This document shows positions 15,876-24,527 of a DNA stretch of 64,000 bases, piece by piece. Where the stretch lies: contig JAFQFD010000012.1 of assembly GCA_017415715.1 (NCBI GenBank), positions 20,522 to 84,521 on the forward strand, given 5' to 3'. Positions within the stretch are counted from its first letter, which is position 1, and each line of letters starts with the position of its first letter. Position numbers and translations under genes: made by a program. Source of the DNA: Bacteroidales bacterium. GTDB taxonomy: Bacteria; Bacteroidota; Bacteroidia; Bacteroidales; UBA932. Below the pieces are notes generated by a model that worked only from the letters and a program-made list of their open reading frames with translations, was not told the DNA's origin and searched no databases.

Positions 15876-18584
15876 CTACTTCATGAAAATAGTTTTGACG
15901 ATACGCTTGACTTCAGGGATCAGCAGCACAACCGAGGTAACTGCAATTATCCTCCACCAGTCACCTGCGGCAAGTGCAGCCACGTCGAAGAATCTGCCTA
16001 AATGATTGACGATAAGGTACTGACCTGCAAGGATGACCAGAACTATCAGATAGAACGCTCCGCTGAAGCTGTTCTTCGAGAACATCGTGAGGAAGAACGA
16101 TCCTTCCGTCCTGTAATTCTTCGCATTGAAGATGTTCCAGAACTGCATCATGACGAACGTAGTGAAGAATATGCCCATCTCATATCTGGTCATTTCTGCC
16201 GATGTCGCACCGATGGTGCCGGCAAGACCGCTCTTTATCGTATCCCAACGGAGAAGCTGAGCGACACTCTGCACATCGGTGTGAAGCATTATCTCCCACA
16301 GCAGGATGAGGACAACAAAGAAGAAGATGCCGCCGAACAGTATCCTTTTGAGCATGGACCTGTCTATGATATGGCTATTGGGATCTCTCGGCTTGTCATC
16401 AAAGACTTTCGGATCAGCCGGAAGCGACGACAATGCCATGGCCGCGAATGTATCCATGATCAGGTTGACCCAAAGCATCTGGGTCACCGTCAGCGGCGAA
16501 TCGACACCGAGGAAGGCTCCGACCAGGACAAGCAGGCAAGCACACACGTTGATTGTCATCTGGAAGTATATGAACCTCCTGATATTCAGATACAAAGAAC
16601 GTCCCCAGAGGATTGCCTTGTTGATACTTACAAACGAATTGTCCAGAATAGTTATGTCGCTGACCTCCTTCGCACGCGCCGTACCGTCTCCCATAGAAAG
16701 ACCAACCTGGGCTTTCTTGAGTGCCAATGCGTCATTTGTTCCGTCTCCTGTCACTGCAACGACCTCACCTCGCTTCTGGAGAAGTCCCACCAGCCTTGAC
16801 TTGTCCTCAGGACGCGCTCTGGACAGAATTCGCAGATCGCCTATCACCTCCATCGCCTCATCATCGGACATTGCGGCAAACTGCTGTCCGGACAACGATC
16901 TTGGCGCTTCGCCATCATCAAACAGTCCGATTTCCGCACCTACATGTTCAGCTGTAGCCGCCACATCGCCGGTCACGACGATCACCTTCACTCCCGCACG
17001 CTTCCTGCAGGTCTCGATAGCCTCTTTCACATCCGGACGGACAGGGTCCGCGATGCCGACTATTCCCGCAAAGCGGAGGTCGTCATCGACTCCCATATGC
17101 TGGACTGCAAACCCCAAGGTCCTCAATGCATTGTGCTGATACTCGGAAAGACGCTCCCTTATCGACGCCGCCTCTTCCGCTTCATATGAGCCATAACACA
17201 TGCTCAGAACATATTCAGGGGCACCCTTCACAAATCTGAACCTCTCACCTGTCACGCGATTGACAGCGATGGTCTCCATATATTTGGTCTGAGTCGAAAA
17301 CGGAACAAGAGACTCCACTTTGTACATGCCACGGATCTGACGATAATCTGCCTTGTATTCATCTGTAATCCATCTCAGAAGCGCACACTCGGTCGGATTG
17401 CCGATCGCCTGAACGCTGCCGTCATCAGCCACGGACAGGTCCGCTGTGGAATTCACGGAGATTCCATGCATTATCATCTCCTCGTCACATGCGAACTCCT
17501 TAGACAGCACGCTCATCCTGTTCATCGTCAGAGTTCCCGTCTTGTCTGTACAGATGACAGTGGTCGCGCCCATGGTCTCGCAAGCATGAAGCTTGCGTAC
17601 CAGATTCTTGACCTTCAGCATCTTACGCATGCTGAGAGCCAGACTTATCGTAACGCTCATCGGAAGGCCTTCAGGCACTGCGACAACAATAAGCGTCACC
17701 GCTATCATTATGGAATTAAGCGTATAGTCAAATATCTGCAGAAGGTCCGAATTATTTGCCGGATCACCATCAAATGCGAAATAATACACAGTCCTTCCTA
17801 TGACTATCAGAGCTGCCAGGACATAGCTTATCTTTGTGATCAGATTGCCGAGATCGCCAAGTTGCCTGTTGAGAGGAGTCTCAACCTCTTCATCTTCCAT
17901 TATCTTCAGTGCACCTTTACCTTCTTCTGTATCGACACCGACAGCCGTAACCCGGTACAGACAGAAGCCTTCGAGCACGATGGAACCCCTGAGAAGAAAA
18001 TCGGCATCATAGGCCGCTTCTTCTTCGGCCTGTGACTTGTCCTCATACTTCATAGCATAAGGTTCCCCGGTAAAGGCTGACTCATCCATCCTCAACTGCT
18101 CGCAAGAGAGCACGCGTCCGTCGGCCGGCACCTCGTCTCCGCCTTCCAGGCGGACGATGTCGCCGACCGCCACGTCAGACTTCTTTATTGTCATAAGACG
18201 AGGCTGGGACTTGTCATTCTTCCTGCGCACCACTTTGACAGGTCTGTCATCCTTGACCTGATTCAGCACGTCGAACTCCTTGTCCGCCTTTGTCTCGAAT
18301 ATGAATCCGATGCCAGTCGACAGGAATATGGCCATGAGGATTCCCGCAGGCTCAAACAGGAGCTGATAATCGTGGGTATGATAGAACTCATAAGCCGTCA
18401 CTACACATGACAGCCCCAATATCACAAGCAATATTATTATAAGGGGATCCTTGAACTTGTCAAGATATCTGAGCCACAGCGGACGCTTAGGCGGAGCCGG
18501 TATCACATTCTTTCCCACCGCGTCCTTGACTCTATGAGAGGACTCAGAAAGACATTCCTTCCATAAATTATAATCTGCTGACAT
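15876..18584 (-). CDS. Ca2+-transporting P-type ATPase (PMCA/SERCA type)
   Basis: A 902-residue P2-type cation pump. Motifs in order: actuator loop TGEP near 172, PEGLPM in the fourth membrane helix, the phosphorylation site DKTGTLT near 341, KGAPE in the nucleotide domain, TGD near 570, and GDGTNDALALKKA. The C-terminal block has six hydrophobic segments, with NLIMDTFAAMALSS in the sixth helix, a form of the Ca2+ site. The acidic and Asn residues there favour Ca2+ or Mn2+ over Na+/K+. The frame extends to an ATG at 18626, but M15 (18584, MSADYNLWKE) is preferred because it follows a purine-rich site and the longer start lies above a promoter-like box. It lies between the TerB-like and kinase-AAA genes, where export of Ca2+ may be tied to their function. 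Confidence 0.92.
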   Translation of the reverse strand: MSADYNLWKECLSESSHRVKDAVGKNVIPAPPKRPLWLRYLDKFKDPLIIILLVILGLSCVVTAYEFYHTHDYQLLFEPAGILMAIFLSTGIGFIFETKADKEFDVLNQVKDDRPVKVVRRKNDKSQPRLMTIKKSDVAVGDIVRLEGGDEVPADGRVLSCEQLRMDESAFTGEPYAMKYEDKSQAEEEAAYDADFLLRGSIVLEGFCLYRVTAVGVDTEEGKGALKIMEDEEVETPLNRQLGDLGNLITKISYVLAALIVIGRTVYYFAFDGDPANNSDLLQIFDYTLNSIMIAVTLIVVAVPEGLPMSVTISLALSMRKMLKVKNLVRKLHACETMGATTVICTDKTGTLTMNRMSVLSKEFACDEEMIMHGISVNSTADLSVADDGSVQAIGNPTECALLRWITDEYKADYRQIRGMYKVESLVPFSTQTKYMETIAVNRVTGERFRFVKGAPEYVLSMCYGSYEAEEAASIRERLSEYQHNALRTLGFAVQHMGVDDDLRFAGIVGIADPVRPDVKEAIETCRKRAGVKVIVVTGDVAATAEHVGAEIGLFDDGEAPRSLSGQQFAAMSDDEAMEVIGDLRILSRARPEDKSRLVGLLQKRGEVVAVTGDGTNDALALKKAQVGLSMGDGTARAKEVSDITILDNSFVSINKAILWGRSLYLNIRRFIYFQMTINVCACLLVLVGAFLGVDSPLTVTQMLWVNLIMDTFAAMALSSLPADPKVFDDKPRDPNSHIIDRSMLKRILFGGIFFFVVLILLWEIMLHTDVQSVAQLLRWDTIKSGLAGTIGATSAEMTRYEMGIFFTTFVMMQFWNIFNAKNYRTEGSFFLTMFSKNSFSGAFYLIVLVILAGQYLIVNHLGRFFDVAALAAGDWWRIIAVTSVVLLIPEVKRIVKTIFMK

Positions 18585-18606
18585 CTGCTTCCGTTTTTGA
18601 ACAGTG

Positions 18607-18614
18607 CAAATATC
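18607..18614 (-). promoter_or_regulatory. Weak -7 box (GATATTTG) before the Ca2+-ATPase
   Basis: The minus strand reads GATATTTG, seven of eight positions against TAnnTTTG counting the free ones, 22 bases before the ATG at 18584. It lies inside the longer frame, which argues for the shorter start. Confidence 0.3.
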
Positions 18615-18664
18615 CGCATTAATCATGCAAGACTGCCACGAAATCCAAGCGTTTGGATTTTAAA

Positions 18665-20101
18665 TCAGAGAAGACGTCTCCACAGGTCTGAAGACGAGAG
18701 CATCCCGACTTCCCTGGAAAGATCCGAACATACGCGGAACGAGGCTATGTCCGCGGCGATTCCATAAGATTTGGATTCGCTGTCAAAGGAAACGCAATAG
18801 CGCTCCGGATCGGCAAGCGCCCCGGAATCAGCAAATCCTTTATTTATATAATTCTTCAGAGAACTCCTGTTCCTGAACATACTTTCTATATATCCGAGGA
18901 ACTTCCTGCCTGATGCCTCTTTTGAAGATACAGCGGAATATATCACTACGGCATTATACACAAGCCGGGCAACCTCGGAAGCTTCCTTTCGCAATGATAC
19001 CATGAACTCTTCCATGGAGAACGGACCGTCATCAGGAATGCCTCCCAGATAGTTGAGTGCCTGCTCAAACAGTTTCTGGCTTACGCCTGCAGCACCATAT
19101 CTGAGAAGAAGGAGATAGAACGAGCGTGCTTGTGGAGACGACTCGAACGTGATACGAGCCATATCCTGCTCCATCAGGCAGAACTCGTATCGGTCATCAA
19201 GGACGATGCGGTTCACCTTCTTTATTGCTCTGCTCATATAATCATACAGGATCTTGTAGCAGCCCTCATATGATATCTCCTCGGAGTGATTGTCAAACTT
19301 TGAGATGAAAGAGTATATCCTTTCCTTTACATTCTCCCGCATGTCGACTACAAAGAAGTCCACACCTTTGCTCAGGTTGTTGTCATCATCAAGGGAGTAA
19401 CTGTCCCTGATCTTGAGCAGGAGAAATGACGATGTGCCCAGAGTACTCACATCAATCTTGTATCTAGAGAGCAGGAAATAGAAGAACCCATCCGAATTGA
19501 CTTCAGAAAGTCGGGCTGCCTCTCTCGTGATTCCCGCAGGAACGAGATACCTCATGGCCTCGTCCAGCAGCTCTCTTTTCTTCTGTTCGCCACGGAGCAC
19601 ATCCGGGAGATAGAAGAACTCAAGCCCGAGGTCATTCAATGACTTTGTGACCAGAAGCTTGTCATATTCGTTATCAAAAAGCCGATGTACTTCGGCATTA
19701 GGGGACGATTCGAGATAAAGTATCTGCTTCAGCGAAGTCTCGTCCATGACTCCGGATGAAGACACGACATTGCACCAGTCCCTGGTCTGCGGATTAAGCG
19801 ACATGTAGACAGACGTAAACAATATGTTTTCGTCATAGTCTATGTCATTGTCGACACACATGACCTCGGACAGGATGCCAAGCACTGCCTCTGCAGAATA
19901 CGAATCAAGCTCCTTCAGGCTGCTGACAGCCTGTTGGAGCGTGATGTAATGTATTCTGTCAAGATCGTCCTGCGAAAGCTCAAAGCGCTCACGCAGAGAA
20001 GACAATATGCCGACTTCCCCGCCGTGTATCCTGCCGTCAGCCTTTACAAGGTCGACGGCGATACGCAGAACGGCAAGCTTGTTCAGATATGTCAGATGCA
20101 T
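18665..20101 (-). CDS. TerB-like domain protein
   Basis: A 478-residue soluble protein of unknown function. The first 105 residues look like a TerB domain: LRIAVDLVKADGRIHGGEVGIL and its second half ILSEVMCVDNDIDYDENILF, two helical hairpins with conserved acidic residues that bind metal in TerB. The middle is mostly helical. Near 330, ESSPQARSFYLLLLRYGAAGVS resembles a short domain (PxxxAxYLLFLxxPEGI) found at the ends of Bacteroidota regulatory proteins. The C-terminal 60 residues have a strand-rich finish. No enzyme motif or membrane segment was seen. The start ATG overlaps the stop of the upstream YbjN-like gene by one base (TAATG), so translation is likely coupled. TerB proteins take part in envelope and chemical-stress complexes that often include kinases and Ca2+-binding partners. 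Confidence 0.6.
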   Translation of the reverse strand: MHLTYLNKLAVLRIAVDLVKADGRIHGGEVGILSSLRERFELSQDDLDRIHYITLQQAVSSLKELDSYSAEAVLGILSEVMCVDNDIDYDENILFTSVYMSLNPQTRDWCNVVSSSGVMDETSLKQILYLESSPNAEVHRLFDNEYDKLLVTKSLNDLGLEFFYLPDVLRGEQKKRELLDEAMRYLVPAGITREAARLSEVNSDGFFYFLLSRYKIDVSTLGTSSFLLLKIRDSYSLDDDNNLSKGVDFFVVDMRENVKERIYSFISKFDNHSEEISYEGCYKILYDYMSRAIKKVNRIVLDDRYEFCLMEQDMARITFESSPQARSFYLLLLRYGAAGVSQKLFEQALNYLGGIPDDGPFSMEEFMVSLRKEASEVARLVYNAVVIYSAVSSKEASGRKFLGYIESMFRNRSSLKNYINKGFADSGALADPERYCVSFDSESKSYGIAADIASFRVCSDLSREVGMLSSSDLWRRLL

Positions 20102-20469
20102 TATTCTCCGAACTGGTTATATGCATGCTGGAGGATACGGAGAGCGCGAGGTACCAGGTCGCTGAACACCGGAGTAGAGTCGATGAGCATCTCGCAATAG
20201 AGCCATACAGACTCGTCGTTCACAAGACTTGCCTTGGCCACCTTGACACCTGCATTCATCTTGTCCATCGCCCTGTAGACGAAATCCCTGTTTTCATCAT
20301 TCACGTCATAGATTCCCGGCATCACAAGCTGGAAGAACTCTGGATCTTCATCATTGTTGAAGTAAACGAAATTCTTCATCTGGTAACGGAATGTAATACC
20401 GAAAGACTCTTCGGTAGGCTGAAGGCCTTCGCTGCGAAGGTACTCCAGCATCTTTTTAGTGTTGCTCAT
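20101..20469 (-). CDS. YbjN-like protein 2
   Basis: A 122-residue paralogue of the protein at 13682-14065. It shares MLEYLRSEGLQPTEES, VMPGIYDVNDENRDFVY, a Lys/Val strand, EMLIDSTPVFSDLVPRAL and a C-terminal helix. The two proteins are alike along the whole length but clearly diverged, so the duplication is old. This copy precedes the TerB-like gene, with a one-base stop-start overlap, and follows pgi by 24 bases. The fold suggests a chaperone or adaptor. Two copies flanking a kinase, an ATPase and a TerB-like protein suggest that each serves one large partner, but no partner is shown by the sequence. Confidence 0.65.
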   Translation of the reverse strand: MSNTKKMLEYLRSEGLQPTEESFGITFRYQMKNFVYFNNDEDPEFFQLVMPGIYDVNDENRDFVYRAMDKMNAGVKVAKASLVNDESVWLYCEMLIDSTPVFSDLVPRALRILQHAYNQFGE

Positions 20470-20493
20470 AATCTGAAGTTTATTGTAGTTATG

Positions 20494-21834
20494 TTAGAGT
20501 CTGGCCTTAAGCGCCTCTGCCTGAGCCTCGTATCCAGGCTTGCCAAGAAGGGCGAACATGTTCTTCTTGTATGCCTCCACGCCAGGCTGGTCAAACGGAT
20601 TCACGCCAAGGATGTAGCCGCTGATTCCGCATGCCTTCTCGAAGAAGTAGAAAAGGGCTCCGAGGTTATGCTCGTCGATGCACTCGATAGAGAGCGAGAG
20701 CTGAGGTACGCCGCCGTCGATGTGAGCGAGCTTTGTTCCGAGTTCTGCCATCGCGTTGCACTCCTCCACGTGCTTTCCTGCAAGGAAGTTAAGACCGTCG
20801 AGATTCTGAGGATCGCTCTCGATGAGCATAGAGCGTCTGCTCTTCTCCACTGTAACAACAGTCTCCATGAGGGTGCGCTCACCGTCCTGGATGTACTGGC
20901 CCATAGAGTGAAGGTCTGTGGTGAAGTTCACTGATGCCGGGAAGATGCCGAGGCCGTCCTTGCCTTCAGACTCTCCGTAGAGCTGCTTCCACCACTCGCC
21001 GAGGTATGTGAGCTTAGGGTTATATGCAACGAGGATCTCGATCTTCTTGCCCTGTGCATAAAGTGCGTTACGCATTGCGGCATACTGCACTGCAGGGTTG
21101 CACTCGCACTTCTTCGCGCAGAGCTCCTCCATCTCGAGGGCTCCCTGGAGCATTGCGTTCATGTCGAATCCTGCGAGAACTATAGGGAGGATTCCTACCG
21201 GAGTGAGCACTGAGAAGCGTCCTCCTACGTTGTCCTCGATCACGAATGTCTTGTATCCCTCCTGGGTAGAAAGCGACTTGAGGGCTCCGCGGGCCTTGTC
21301 AGTAACAGCCACGATGCGCTCTGCAGCCTCTGCCTTTCCGTATGTATCCTCAAGATATTTCTTCACGAGGCGGAATGCCACTGCAGGCTCCGTTGTGGTA
21401 CCTGACTTCGAGATCACCACGCATGCTGCGTTTCTCTCCTGCACGAGATCCATGAGCTCGCACATATATTCTTCTGAAAGGTTCTGTCCCGCGAATACGA
21501 TTTCAGGAGCAGCGCCCTTTGTCTTGAGCTGCTTTGCGAACTGATGCGAAAGAGCCTCGAGAGCGCACTTTGCGCCGAGATATGAACCTCCGATGCCGAT
21601 GACCACGACGAGATCCACGCCCTTTGCCTTCCATGCATCCCTTACCGCCTCGCACTCAGCGACAAGACCGCTTTTGAGAGTCTCTGAAGGAAGATGCTTC
21701 CATCCGAGGAAGTCATTTCCCTTGCCGGTCTCGTTTTCAAGAACTTCAAGAGCTGCGAGAGCCTTCTCTACATATGCCTGATATTCTGCATCTTTTACAA
21801 AGGAGCTGCAACCTCCAAGATTTACCTTTACCAT
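20494..21834 (-). CDS. pgi: Glucose-6-phosphate isomerase
   Basis: A 446-residue glycolytic enzyme that interconverts glucose-6-phosphate and fructose-6-phosphate. The SIS sugar-phosphate site is visible as VVIGIGGSYLGAKCALEAL and VVISKSGTTTEPAVAFR. The active-site loop is GRFSVLTPVGILPI. The later ESEGKDGLGIFPASVNFTTDLHSMGQ and the C-terminal NPFDQPGVEAYK are typical of the short bacterial and archaeal-like Pgi of about 440-450 residues. Codon use is strongly biased, as in other highly expressed genes here (rubrerythrin, nqrA). It is the first gene of the minus-strand run that leads on to the YbjN/TerB/Ca2+-ATPase block. I saw no consensus promoter directly upstream. Confidence 0.95.
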   Translation of the reverse strand: MVKVNLGGCSSFVKDAEYQAYVEKALAALEVLENETGKGNDFLGWKHLPSETLKSGLVAECEAVRDAWKAKGVDLVVVIGIGGSYLGAKCALEALSHQFAKQLKTKGAAPEIVFAGQNLSEEYMCELMDLVQERNAACVVISKSGTTTEPAVAFRLVKKYLEDTYGKAEAAERIVAVTDKARGALKSLSTQEGYKTFVIEDNVGGRFSVLTPVGILPIVLAGFDMNAMLQGALEMEELCAKKCECNPAVQYAAMRNALYAQGKKIEILVAYNPKLTYLGEWWKQLYGESEGKDGLGIFPASVNFTTDLHSMGQYIQDGERTLMETVVTVEKSRRSMLIESDPQNLDGLNFLAGKHVEECNAMAELGTKLAHIDGGVPQLSLSIECIDEHNLGALFYFFEKACGISGYILGVNPFDQPGVEAYKKNMFALLGKPGYEAQAEALKARL

Positions 21835-21945
21835 AATTCTGCAATTATTACAATTTATACGTTCCTAACCTTAAACAAAGCCTCCGCCGAGGCACATCAA
21901 AGGCAAAGTTAACATTTTTTAAACAAACTCTATTAAATAAATGAC

Positions 21946-21953
21946 TATATTTG
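21946..21953 (+). promoter_or_regulatory. -7 box (TATATTTG) before the phosphodiesterase
   Basis: A perfect TAnnTTTG, 23 bases before the ATG at 21977. It lies within the longer frame that opens at 21941, so that longer start cannot be used from this promoter. Confidence 0.6.
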
Positions 21954-21976
21954 CTGTCACTAAGACAATTCAGATT

Positions 21977-22783
21977 ATGAGAAAGGCAATATTGGTCATT
22001 TCAGCACTTGCGGCCCTGCTCTCGATTCCGGCAGAGGCCTATGCACAGAAGCAGACAGGCATCGTAGCACACCGAGGATTCTGGAACTGCGATGAAGCGG
22101 GACATGCAAAGAACTCCGTAGCAGCTCTCCGCTGCGCGCAGGAGGCCGGCTTCTGGGGCAGCGAGTTCGACGTCAACATGACTTCTGACGGTGAGCTCAT
22201 AGTATATCATGACAGCGATGTAGAAGGCAAGAAGATAGAAGAACACCCATATTCGGAATTCAAGGACTTCAAGATAGCCAACGGAGAGACCATCCCTACC
22301 ATAGACCAATACCTCGAGCAGGGTAAGAAATACCCTGAAACCATGCTTGTATACGAGCTCAAGCCTCATTCATGCGGCGAAGTAGAAGACAGATTCGTGG
22401 AAATCACATACAAGAAGCTCGAAGAGCACGGGCTCATGGACCCGGAGAGAGTGATGTTCATATCGTTCAGTCTGCACATGTGCGAGAAGATCGCAAAGGA
22501 GCATCCGGAATTCACAGTGCAGTTCCTCGGCTCAAGCAAGAATCCGGAAGAGCTCGCAAAAATGGGCATCAACGGAGTAGACTACAACCACATGGTGTTC
22601 ACCTTATATAAGAAATGGTACAGGCTCGCCCGCAAGAATGACATGAGCGTGAACGCATGGACCGTGAACAAGGACGGCGACATGAGGAGGATGCTCAAGC
22701 TCGGAGTCGACCAGCTGACCACGGACAACCCTCTGGAAGCCAGGGCGATAATGAAAGACATGAAAATAACCGAACTCAAATAG
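21977..22783 (+). CDS. Secreted glycerophosphodiester phosphodiesterase
   Basis: A 268-residue TIM-barrel phosphodiesterase with a signal peptide (MRKAILVISALAALL, cleavage after AYA near residue 23). The family motifs are present: AHRG at 31-34, an acidic pair (SEFDVNM, E63 and D65) and H78 in VYHDSDV. The pocket side shows YELKPH and VNAWTVNKDGDM. It would hydrolyse glycerophosphodiesters from lipids to glycerol-3-phosphate and alcohol in the periplasm. The frame opens at 21941, but the ATG at 21977 gives the signal peptide at the right place and lies below the -7 box. It converges on umuC, with a hairpin at the junction. Confidence 0.85.
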   Translation: MRKAILVISALAALLSIPAEAYAQKQTGIVAHRGFWNCDEAGHAKNSVAALRCAQEAGFWGSEFDVNMTSDGELIVYHDSDVEGKKIEEHPYSEFKDFKIANGETIPTIDQYLEQGKKYPETMLVYELKPHSCGEVEDRFVEITYKKLEEHGLMDPERVMFISFSLHMCEKIAKEHPEFTVQFLGSSKNPEELAKMGINGVDYNHMVFTLYKKWYRLARKNDMSVNAWTVNKDGDMRRMLKLGVDQLTTDNPLEARAIMKDMKITELK

Positions 22784-22790
22784 GTTCATG

Positions 22791-22819
22791 GAGGTGCGCC
22801 GGCGATGCTAGCGCACCTC
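22791..22819. terminator. Shared hairpin between the phosphodiesterase and umuC
   Basis: GAGGTGCGC and its complement GCGCACCTC, 11 bases apart, form a stable stem, and the right side is followed by the T/A-rich TATTATATCTT. The stop of umuC is inside the loop. A terminator for the plus-strand gene is likely. A minus-strand role is less clear. Confidence 0.55.
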
Positions 22820-24073
22820 TATTATATCTTCCAGCGAAGTTGTATACAGTCTGGAGCGGAAGTCGCTCCTGATGCCGTCAGCGAAATGTCCCGGGCGCTG
22901 TGAGGCAAGACGCAGCATCGAGGATCCGGCCTGCCCGTTCACGGCATCCATTACCGCCGACAGACGGTCCTGCCTGCTGCGGAGTTCTTCATCAAAGCCG
23001 AATATCGTGCCCTGGATTTCATCCGCCGGCACAATATTGCTCACGATCACGCCGGCTTTCTTATATTGATAGCCTGGTCTATATATAGTCCTGAGGCACT
23101 TCATTGCCGTTCCGACAATCTCCTGCGCGCTGTTTGCCGCCACATCCAGACGTATAGTGGCAGATGGGAAATACTGTTTCAGGTCGTCACGGAACCTGTT
23201 GGTATACATGAACACCGTCACATCATACGCCGCCGACTTTTCCCTGCGCAGCTTGGAAGCACATAAGGCTGCGAAATCCGACACTCTCAAGGCCAGTTCC
23301 TGCACGTCCTCGATCATATCTGCAAAAGACCTCGATGTACATATGGACTTGCGTCTGTCTTCATTCTCCTCCGTCACACAGGCATTGCCGTTCAGCTCCT
23401 CCCAGATTTTCAGGCCGTTCACTCCAAGATTTGCGGAAACCCATTCGCGAGGGCGCCGAGCGAAGTCCAGAGCCGTGACAACACCCCACCCCTGCATCTT
23501 AGGCACAAGTCTGCGCCCGACACCCCACACCTCGCCTATCGGGCTCATTTCCAATGCCTTGACGCGCTTGCTGTCATCATCCATCATGCACACTCCCTTA
23601 TATCCCTTATAGGTCTTTGCAAAGTGGCTGGCAAGCTTGGCCAGGGTCTTCGTGGGAGCGACGCCGATGCTAACCGGCACACCGACCCACCTGCGCACCT
23701 TGGCCACAAGGTCACGACATAACTTCTGCATCTCACAAGGCTTCACTCCTTCCAGATGAAGGAACGCCTCGTCAATGGAGTATATCTCGATATGCGGGAC
23801 AGCATCAGAGAGGATTGACATCACACGGGAAGAAAGGTCTCCATACAGAGCATAGTTGGATGAAAACGCATGCAGTCTGCCCTGCTCCACCAGGTGCTTG
23901 ACCTGAAAGAACGGAGTGCCCATCTTTATGCCCATAGCCTTGCTTTCGTTGCTGCGCGCGACGACGCAACCGTCATTGTTGGAAAGCACAACGACAGGTT
24001 TTCCGTCCAGGTCGGGCCGGAAGACCCTCTCGCATGAGACGAAGAAGTTATTGCAGTCAACGAGCGCGTACAT
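22808..24073 (-). CDS. umuC: Y-family DNA polymerase V catalytic subunit
   Basis: A 421-residue translesion polymerase. The catalytic acidic residues are in VDCNNFF (D6) and SIDEAF (D101 and E102). The palm/finger motif VVVLSNNDGCVVARS is diagnostic of UmuC. A helix-hairpin-helix near 170-190 and the little-finger domain follow, and length is normal. The partner umuD overlaps the start by 17 bases (24057-24073), so the two are translationally coupled. Together they form the error-prone polymerase used after DNA damage. I saw no clear LexA box upstream of umuD, so control by SOS is presumed only from the family. Confidence 0.95.
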   Translation of the reverse strand: MYALVDCNNFFVSCERVFRPDLDGKPVVVLSNNDGCVVARSNESKAMGIKMGTPFFQVKHLVEQGRLHAFSSNYALYGDLSSRVMSILSDAVPHIEIYSIDEAFLHLEGVKPCEMQKLCRDLVAKVRRWVGVPVSIGVAPTKTLAKLASHFAKTYKGYKGVCMMDDDSKRVKALEMSPIGEVWGVGRRLVPKMQGWGVVTALDFARRPREWVSANLGVNGLKIWEELNGNACVTEENEDRRKSICTSRSFADMIEDVQELALRVSDFAALCASKLRREKSAAYDVTVFMYTNRFRDDLKQYFPSATIRLDVAANSAQEIVGTAMKCLRTIYRPGYQYKKAGVIVSNIVPADEIQGTIFGFDEELRSRQDRLSAVMDAVNGQAGSSMLRLASQRPGHFADGIRSDFRSRLYTTSLEDIIEVR

Positions 24074-24458
24074 TCTTTATTACATAGGTGACAATGCCCC
24101 ACACCTTGAAATCCGTATCCTCACCGACTTCTATTGAAGGATAGCGGTCGTTTGCGGGCTGAAGGGTGAGGCCGCCCGGATGAAAGCGAAGATATTTCAG
24201 CGTGAACTCTCCGTCCACAAAGCACACCGCCATATCCCCCTCCTGCGGTTCCAGCGACTTGTCTATCACAAGGATATCTCCCTCGTCAACACCTGCATCT
24301 ATCATGGAATCACCCACCACGCGACCATAAAAGGTCGCTGCAGGGTGCCTCACAAGTTCCTTGTTCAGGTCGATTGCCTGAGTCATATAATCGGTCGCAG
24401 GCGAAGGGAAGCCGGCGTGTATCCCCGACTGCGCCATACCGCATTTCACATCATCCAT
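24057..24458 (-). CDS. umuD: UmuD, self-cleaving S24 peptidase
   Basis: A 133-residue LexA-like protein. The cleavage site Ala15-Gly16 (SGIHAGFPSP) lies near the N-terminus, and the Ser-Lys catalytic dyad is S51 (GDSMIDAG) and K88 (GEFTLKYLRF). This is the usual length and arrangement. RecA-stimulated self-cleavage would give UmuD prime, which activates polymerase V. The gene is followed at once by umuC with a 17-base overlap. A divergent gene for a GNAT-like protein lies 70 bases away. Confidence 0.94.
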   Translation of the reverse strand: MDDVKCGMAQSGIHAGFPSPATDYMTQAIDLNKELVRHPAATFYGRVVGDSMIDAGVDEGDILVIDKSLEPQEGDMAVCFVDGEFTLKYLRFHPGGLTLQPANDRYPSIEVGEDTDFKVWGIVTYVIKNVRAR

Positions 24459-24478
24459 ATTGCCTTGTCTTTACTGCA

Positions 24479-24506
24479 CAAAAATAACAAGAATATCGTA
24501 TCTTTG
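24479..24506. promoter_or_regulatory. Divergent -7 boxes for umuDC and the GNAT-like gene
   Basis: On the minus strand TATTTTTG (24486-24479) lies 20 bases before the umuD ATG. On the plus strand TATCTTTG (24499-24506) lies 21 bases before the ATG at 24528. The two perfect -7 boxes are 12 bases apart, so transcription of the two genes could compete or be controlled together. Confidence 0.5.
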
Positions 24507-24527
24507 TCTGGACAAGGACATGAAGTT

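Noticed and set aside
24180-24527. Upstream extension of the GNAT-like gene through umuD
   Set aside because: The extension is the antisense of umuD. A perfect -7 box and an ATG at 24528 mark the real start.
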